Source: Symbiodinium natans (Eukaryota > Sar > Dinophyceae > Suessiales > Symbiodiniaceae). Taken from it: a DNA stretch of 32,500 nt. The stretch covers positions 1-32,500 of the forward strand of contig CAJNDS010000945.1 in the NCBI GenBank assembly GCA_905221605.1, written 5' to 3'. Shown in pieces: positions 27,288 through 32,500 of this stretch. The stretch's first letter is position 1; the number at the start of each line of letters is the position of its first letter. Below the pieces are notes generated by a model. That model had not been told where the DNA came from. It ran no database searches and worked only from the letters and a program-made list of their open reading frames with translations. Made by a program: the position numbers and the translations under genes.

Positions 27288-27749
27288 GTGCGGCTGCCGT
27301 GCCAGTGATGCAATTCCAAGCTTAAAACTCTATACTGTGCGAGCGAACACCAGGCATCGTTTTCAGCGATGTCAGCTTAGGATGAAGTCATTTCACTTCA
27401 CAGCTTGTTCTGCGACCTACTCTTCTCAGTTTCAAGTGTGAAGAGCATGATTCTATGCACCAGATACGGAGGCTAAAATGGCCTCATGCGCGACATCGGT
27501 TTTTGCGCACCCTAATACATGTAGTTCGTAAGTGAAGGACGTGTGCGAACTAAATAGCGCAGCGCATGTGTATTGCAATCATAAACGCGATCCGTGGAAA
27601 TGGTGGTCTTGATGTCTCTATCTTCTTTAGTCTGAGAACGCATAGCTGAAATTGAGCGTGAACGAGCGATTCATCATGTGATCACAAGGACCTTTACTTG
27701 CAAACTCTTCTTCTTGCCACTTACTTTCTGAGAATGAGAGAGAATAAGC

Positions 27750-27838
27750 AACGAACTGCATGACCTGCAGGCACCCTACAGCCTGAACCCAGAACGAACT
27801 GCATGACCTGTATGAATCCCATACAGCCTGAACCCAGA
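27750..27838. repeat. 43-bp tandem duplication
   Basis: AACGAACTGCATGACCTG begins at 27750 and again at 27793, each copy ending CAGCCTGAACCCAGA. The second copy carries a small insertion that creates TGAATCCCATACAG. Confidence 0.9.
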
Positions 27839-28163
27839 GACCTTGGAATTCACGAAGTCAGTGATAACACATAGAGCACGCCCCCCCTCCTCCCCCCCCG
27901 GTCTCAACATTGACCTTTCAGATCTAGGGCATGAGTGCAGGAAACAAGCATCCGAAACTAAGAACAACTCCTGCCTTCTCATGAGTCTTTTGTGCTGGAG
28001 CTGTAGTTCCACAAAAATCTCCCCACCTTCCAATCCCAAGTCTAACACTCTAGATTTCAACCCTAAACACTACACCCCTTTAGCCCTAAACCATTAAAAC
28101 CCCACAATCCCAAACCCTGCCGTCGACCCTAAAAGGTCGAGGGCTTACCTGCTGAGTAGGTCG

Positions 28164-28229
28164 GCAAGGTTTAGGATTTAGGGTTTAAGGGTTAAGGGTT
28201 TAGGGTTTAGGGTTTAGGGTTTAGGGTGG
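28164..28229. repeat. TTTAGGG array
   Basis: A degenerate start is followed by about six clean TTTAGGG units on the plus strand. Confidence 0.9.
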
Positions 28230-28519
28230 AGCAGGAGTAACCCTGATAAGACGCAAAGCTTCGCCCTTCTGGGGCTCCTAGGATGCCCTAAGCCCTAAAC
28301 CTGGTACCATCGTTCCTTCTTACTTCGGGCGAGAACCCCTTGTAAAACCCGTGAACTGAAGCCCTTTCAAAATCTTTGCTTTCCCCTGGGCCCTGAGTTG
28401 TGCTTGGTTTACTGGGGCACCTCTGCTTTGAAGCCCGGAAGAAGCCGGCGCCTGACCAGGCACCCCGACAGAGGCGCGCCAAAGGACTGCAGGGCTCAGG
28501 GATTAGGGTCTAGGGGCCC

Positions 28520-28612
28520 TAAAACCTAAACCCTAAACCCTAAACCCTAAACCCTAAACCCTAAACCCTAAACCCTAAACCCTAAACCCTAAACCCTAAA
28601 CCCTAAACCCTT
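28520..28612. repeat. CCCTAAA array
   Basis: Twelve units lie on the plus strand, nearly perfect apart from the first two. Confidence 0.95.
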
Positions 28613-28754
28613 GAGTTCTTCGGGTTTTGGCGTTCGAGTCTGGGGCTTCGGGTCAAGGCTGGGCTTTGGGGTTTAGGATTTGGGGGCTTTTCGCGGGCTT
28701 GGGGTGCACTTCGAGTCTCATAGTTTCGAGTTTAGAGGTCAGGGTTGAGGGCTT

Positions 28755-29078
28755 AGTATTTAGGGTTTAGGGTTTTGGGTTTGGGTTAGGGTTAGAGTGT
28801 TAGGTGCGTTGAAGCTTGGAACAGCAAGGACCTCTCAACCTTATGTAGGTTTGAGGGGCTTCTCGCAATGCTTGCCCAGCTTTGCAGGGCCTAGAGAGGT
28901 TAGGGTTTAGGGTTTAGGGTTTAGGGTTTTTGGCAACAATAAGCCCGGAACCTCCAACCCGAAACCCCCAAACCTTTGACGCCGACTCAGCCCTGAAGCC
29001 TAAACCTTAAGCCCTGAACCCTAAGCCATAAACTCTCAACCCTAAGCCCTAAACCTTAAACCCTGAGTCCTGACACTT
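28755..29078. repeat. Degenerate telomere-like tracts in both orientations
   Basis: TTTAGGG-type units at 28755-28790 and 28901-28930 are followed by scattered CCCTAAA, CCCTGAA and CCTTAAA forms to about 29078. No exon was recognised between them. Confidence 0.75.
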
Positions 29079-29441
29079 AAGTTGTGGTTAACATCAAAAA
29101 GTAGCCAGACGTGATTTTTGGTCGATCTTTTAAGAAAGTTGGAAATCATCAAAAACAGGTTTCTTGTGAAGCAGACATGGAACCCTTTGGACACAAAAAA
29201 CAGCAACCTGAAATCTTCAAAGGTTTGAGATCTCAAACACTTGCCCAAGATAAATTTGTCAAGATTCGCAGTTGTGGTTTGTAACATTACAAAGAAGGCA
29301 AACGTGAGAAACTCTGGAAAAAATCTCTCTTCCGAGCAGATGTAACGGTTTTTTTGCACACACAAACCAAAACCAGAATCTTACAAATGTTCCTACGCCC
29401 TGAGCCCCTAAGCCCTGAACGCTGAGCCCTACCTGCCCTAC

Positions 29442-29609
29442 CTGACTGGCAGGATCCACATCGCCGCAAAGCACAGGGATACCCATCTCCGAGGCGCTGA
29501 AAGCCACGGAAGCACTCCTACTTTGATCGAGCCTTTGCAGAAGCACAAGCATGCGTTCGTTGATCTGTAAGCCAGTTCGGCTCATCGCAGACCGCCTGCA
29601 GCTTCGGTT
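29442..29609 (-). CDS. Exon of an unrecognised minus-strand gene
   Basis: Between a CACGTTGCAG acceptor (exon starts 29609) and a CAG|GTAGGG donor (exon ends 29442) the minus strand reads exactly 56 codons, phase 0 at both ends. The peptide contains a helical stretch (INERMLVLLQRLDQSRSAS) and EMGIPVLCGDVDPAS. Codon use is typical of the window. No family is recognised. The exon stops 12 bp short of the ATG of the plus-strand gene at 29622, so if both are real the two genes nearly touch and the minus gene's preceding intron overlaps the plus gene. Confidence 0.4.
29599..29601 (+). promoter_or_regulatory. Probable spliced-leader acceptor for the 29622 gene
   Basis: The plus strand reads CAGACCGCCTGCAG, ending 20 bases before the ATG at 29622. 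A CAG acceptor so close to the start suits leader trans-splicing and supports this start codon. A second AG at 29589-29590 is an alternative. Confidence 0.4.
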
Positions 29610-29621
29610 CTGCAACGTGTC

Positions 29622-30434
29622 ATGCCTCTCTTCGGACGCCGCCGCTACCTGGGCCTTGTCGGTCCGAAGGACGACGGCAAGGGCGGGGGTTTCGCGACGA
29701 AGGTGATCAACTTCGGAGGTGCAGTGGTGCTTGGTGCCGCGACAGCGGGTGCTGGAACTGCCGTGCTGGCAGCCGCAGGTGCTGCAACATGCAGCGTCGG
29801 CGCAGCCGCAGCCACGGGCGCCGTGACGAGCGCCGCAGCATCGATTGCGAAGAAGGAACCTGCCATTCAGGCCGGTGCTACTGGTGGGTTCGGCGGCGGC
29901 GCCGGGCGCAGCAGCGTTGTGGCCACGGACGGGAAGCATGAGGTAGGTGGTGCTGACCAGGACAGGGCCGACGCCAGTGCCCCCAAGCAACATGCCAAGC
30001 AACATGCCTCGCCCAAGCTTGCTGCGGTGAAAGCGCCCGAGATGCGGCCGGCGAAGCTGCAGCTGGAGAACGCCGAGCCCACCCTTGCCGAAATCGAAGC
30101 TGCCTTCGCCAAAAACCCACCCAAGCCGCACCAGCTCTGCCATGCGCTCCCCCAGCTCCGCGAGCGCGTGGCACGCGAGCGCCGGAAAGCTGAGGTTGCC
30201 ACCTTTGCCCGCGATGAGTTGTGGGGCCCCACCTTCGAGCAGGACGCACAAGGCATGCTGATGGGACCGCCTGAGCGCGGGGAGCTCGTGATCGACCCGC
30301 TGCTGGGCATGGCAGGCACGGTTTTCTTGACGCACAGGGCAGCACGGGCGACCAAGGAGGCTGACAGTGTGCAATGGTGGGTGCGGAAGCTGGAGACGGA
30401 AGGAAACTGCGGGCCAGAGCTGATGAAGGAGTAG
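29622..30434 (+). CDS. Ala/Gly-rich 270-aa protein with glycine-zipper-like segment
   Basis: An intact single-exon reading frame from ATG to TAG with strong coding bias (AAG, GAG, GCC, CTG). Residues 1-21 are basic (MPLFGRRRYLG). Residues about 22-80 form a long Ala/Gly-rich, weakly hydrophobic stretch (GGAVVLGAATAGAGTAVLAA and more), reminiscent of glycine-zipper segments that insert into or pack against membranes. Residues 81-130 are Gly/Asp/His/Lys-rich and probably disordered; 130-270 are charged and helical, with LPQLRERVARERRKAEVATF and a C-terminal LMKE. No enzyme motif or known domain is visible. Absence of introns suggests a highly expressed gene or an mRNA-derived copy. The CT-rich repeat downstream is probably 3' flank. 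Membrane association is inference. Confidence 0.7.
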   Translation: MPLFGRRRYLGLVGPKDDGKGGGFATKVINFGGAVVLGAATAGAGTAVLAAAGAATCSVGAAAATGAVTSAAASIAKKEPAIQAGATGGFGGGAGRSSVVATDGKHEVGGADQDRADASAPKQHAKQHASPKLAAVKAPEMRPAKLQLENAEPTLAEIEAAFAKNPPKPHQLCHALPQLRERVARERRKAEVATFARDELWGPTFEQDAQGMLMGPPERGELVIDPLLGMAGTVFLTHRAARATKEADSVQWWVRKLETEGNCGPELMKE

Positions 30435-30540
30435 GCGACAGCAGGCCTCTCGTCAGAAGCGTGCGCCGAGGTGCAGCCGCAGGAGCACAAGCAGGGTACA
30501 GAGTACAGTTACGCCCTTGCGGAAACGAACTGATGCGGTG

Positions 30541-30548
30541 GCTCTCTG

Positions 30549-30580
<32 letters not shown>

Positions 30581-30664
30581 CACTCTATTTCTCCCTCTCC
30601 CTCTGCTGCTTCTCCCTTTCCCTCTCCCTCTCCGCCTCCCTCCCTCCCTCCCTCCCTCCCTCCC
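30541..30664. repeat. (CT)n and CCCT/CCTCC pyrimidine tract
   Basis: About 40 bp of CT dinucleotides precede CCCTCT-type hexamers and then six CCCT tetramers, all C/T on the plus strand. Long one-strand pyrimidine mirror sequence can form triplex (H-) DNA. It lies about 105 bp after the stop of the 29622 gene. Confidence 0.9.
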
Positions 30665-31290
30665 ACTGACTGCGAATAAAGTTGATAGGCCACTTGGCAG
30701 TCTCAGGAGGCCTGGTTCTAAGCATGGGCATCGACATTATCACGAGGTCTTTGTTGGTGGCATCGTATGGTCATCACTCTCGCTAGTCACTCGTCCAAAA
30801 CGCAGGACACAAAGAATGGGGGGCGCCTTGTTATCTGTTATAAGTGGGATCAGCATTAGGGGCCCCACCCTCAAGCATAGGGGGTTTTTCAAGCGTGTAA
30901 GTTTTATCGAATCCTCTCTTATCCATTGTGTTGCTTACCTCCCCCCCCAACCATCCCTTAAGGACGCTTAGAAACCCTATTAGGGTTCAGGGTTTCGAGT
31001 TTCGTATGTCTTGGCCGTGTGTCTTGCTTCCCCTTCCAGCTTTGAGGCTCAGACACATGCACCCGTCCATTGGTCCGACGATGACAGCAACACGCAATGG
31101 TCGCCGTCAGAATGGCGAGCTTAGGGTTTAGGGTTTAGGGTACGAGCGAAATCCAAAACGCTAAGTCGCTTCCGGCCCCCAAGATTATGTCACCTCAGAA
31201 GCTTGGCCCGCAACTCCACGTTCCTGCAGCCCGAAAATGCTCTTGAAGTGGCTCGCATCACCCATCAAGCGTGTAGGCAACTAGGGGCGC

Positions 31291-31347
31291 AGGCAGGGTC
31301 TAGGAGCAGCTTGCGCGTCCACGTCTGCTCATTCCTGTCCTCCTGAG
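31291..31347 (-). CDS. Candidate exon, unknown gene
   Basis: After a CATGTTGCAG acceptor the minus strand reads QEDRNEQTWTRKLLLDPA and can end at a GC donor at 31290. The peptide is charged and looks helical. It lies between TTTAGGG arrays at 31120-31140 and 31370-31384. No family is recognised. Confidence 0.3.
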
Positions 31348-31393
31348 CTGCAACATGCAGGCGGGGCCGTTAGGGTTTAGGGTTCAAGGCCTT

Positions 31394-31700
31394 CCTAAAC
31401 CCCTAACCCTAACCTAAAACCCCTAAGCCCTAAACCCTAAACCCCAACCCTAAACCCTGAACCTTAGAACCGTGAACCCTAGTCCCAAAAACCCTAAACA
31501 CGAAAACGTTAAACCCTAAAATGCTAAACCCTGAAACCCTCAACAAGAAAAGCCCTTGAACCCTGAACCCTGAAGCCTGAAGCCACCAAACCTAGACCCT
31601 TAAATCCCCGAAAACCCTTAAAACTCTTACAGACCTTGAAACCCTCAAAACCCTTACAACCCTTAAACCCTTAAAAATCCTTAAAGCCCTCAAAACCCTC
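31394..31700. repeat. Degenerate CCCTAAA-derived tract
   Basis: Nearly 300 bp of decayed heptamers (CCCTAAA, CCCTGAA, CCCTCAAAA, CCCTTAAA) on the plus strand with growing unit-length variation, indicating an old array. Confidence 0.85.
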
Positions 31701-31904
31701 AAAACCTCTAACCCCCCCGCCCTCCCCCACAAAAAAAGCATCAAAACAAACAAAGCCGCTGGGAGTTCGGACCTTCAGCACTTTTTATCTTCTGGATTGG
31801 GATCTAGGGGTCTAGGGATGTAGCACCTGGGATTTAGGGGTGTAGGACTTAGAGGGTTTCAGGGATTTGCGGTTTTTGGATTTGGGATTGTTTAGGGTTC
31901 TCGG

Positions 31905-32007
31905 CTCCACCGTGAAGACGCACTGGTGCTGGTCTCCAAAGAAATGCGCTGACTTGCCAGCCCCCATGTCCCCCGAGCGCTCCGTGCGCCCTGCGGCCAT
32001 CTTCCAT
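31905..32007 (-). CDS. Candidate exon, unknown gene
   Basis: After a TCTCTTTTAAG acceptor the minus strand reads WKMAAGRTERSGDMG followed by AHFFGDQHQCVFTVE with strong coding bias. Donor choice is unclear. The alternative frame starting ATG at 32007 is also open. No family is recognised. Confidence 0.25.
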
Positions 32008-32419
32008 CTTAAAAGAGACCCCGAAACTTTTGCCAGAGGCCTTGGGGCCTGCAAATCCCGTTGGGAAGCCCGAAACTCTAAGCCCAACCTGGTAGGGTTT
32101 TGGGTTGAGCCCTTAAGCCCAACGCCACCTGAAATAGGACTCTGGTGCCAGGCGTTCGTGCAACCGTTGGCGGCTCCCGCCACGCAGGCAGGCCCCCCTA
32201 AACCCACAACCCTAAACAATAAAGACGCTGAACCCTAAACACTAGGGGTTTGGGGTCTTCGGTTTCCCCCAGCCAACAAGCCTTGCAGCCTTCAAATCAT
32301 GGAGGCCCCTACTACATGACCATTCAAGTCCGCTACCACATATGTCAGGAATCCTAGGGGTCCGTACCATGAACCCCTATGCAAAGGTCTTCAGCCCTAC
32401 TAAGCCCCACAAAACCCTG

Positions 32420-32466
32420 AAGGTTTAGGGTTTAGGGTTTAGGGTTTAGGGTTTAGGGTTTAGGGT
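32420..32466. repeat. TTTAGGG array
   Basis: Six perfect units lie on the plus strand close to the end of the window; 34 bp of unrelated sequence follow, so this is not a chromosome end. Confidence 0.95.
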
Positions 32467-32500
32467 CCCAAATCCCTTGAACCCATCAAGCTGCGAATCC

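Noticed and set aside
32420-32500. A true chromosome end
   Set aside because: The arrays occur throughout, in both orientations, and the last one is followed by unrelated sequence.
1-32500. tRNA, rRNA, CRISPR arrays or prokaryotic operons
   Set aside because: No TΨC-arm/acceptor pairs, rRNA signatures or evenly spaced repeat-spacer units were found by eye. The tandem repeats here have no unique spacers.

Overview
The window looks like nuclear DNA of a dinoflagellate, most likely a suessialean/Symbiodiniaceae alga. The reasons are internal: genes broken into short exons whose introns may start with GC or GA as well as GT; good polypyrimidine-AG acceptor sites directly upstream of start codons, as expected for spliced-leader trans-splicing; CAG/GAG/AAG/GCC-rich coding segments; and telomere-like TTTAGGG/CCCTAAA arrays scattered internally in both orientations. 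The organism is inferred; no rRNA, tRNA or complete spliced-leader sequence was seen.

Layout. 1-2.1 kb: no convincing gene. 2.1-4.2 kb (minus): a leucine-rich-repeat exon and a well-resolved five-exon ankyrin gene with phase-0 introns. 5.0-6.2 kb: an 87-bp GGCC-rich tandem repeat. 6.2-7.5 kb (minus): short Gln/Glu/Leu-rich exon islands separated by telomere-like arrays. 7.8-9.5 kb (minus): a secreted protein with a signal peptide, followed by a Cys-rich exon that can be spliced to it. 10.25-10.62 kb: a damaged duplicate of the 3' part of that gene. 10.7-13.0 kb (minus): a P-loop NTPase gene broken by frame shifts. 14.75-15.9 kb: a 44-56 bp tandem repeat and a GGC/GGT tract.

15.9-19.3 kb (minus): exons of a large multi-pass membrane protein. 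Its transmembrane exon and three tail exons join in consistent phase, and plausible upstream exons extend to 19.3 kb. 19.56-22.8 kb: an AT-rich island with palindromes, diverged duplications and two copies of a 46-nt double-hairpin element. 23.8-29.1 kb and 31.1-32.5 kb: mostly telomere-like arrays and degenerate derivatives, with short exon islands, including a plus-strand pair that joins in phase across an array-bearing intron. 29.6-30.4 kb (plus): an intact 270-aa Ala/Gly-rich single-exon gene, the cleanest uninterrupted plus-strand gene.

The genes do not form one pathway. They are a typical dinoflagellate mix of repeat-domain proteins, a surface/membrane protein, a secreted protein and a decayed NTPase. 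The main novelty is architectural: telomere-like DNA inside introns, one-repeat-per-exon ankyrin structure, and the duplicated hairpin element. All exon borders are hand-read splice predictions.
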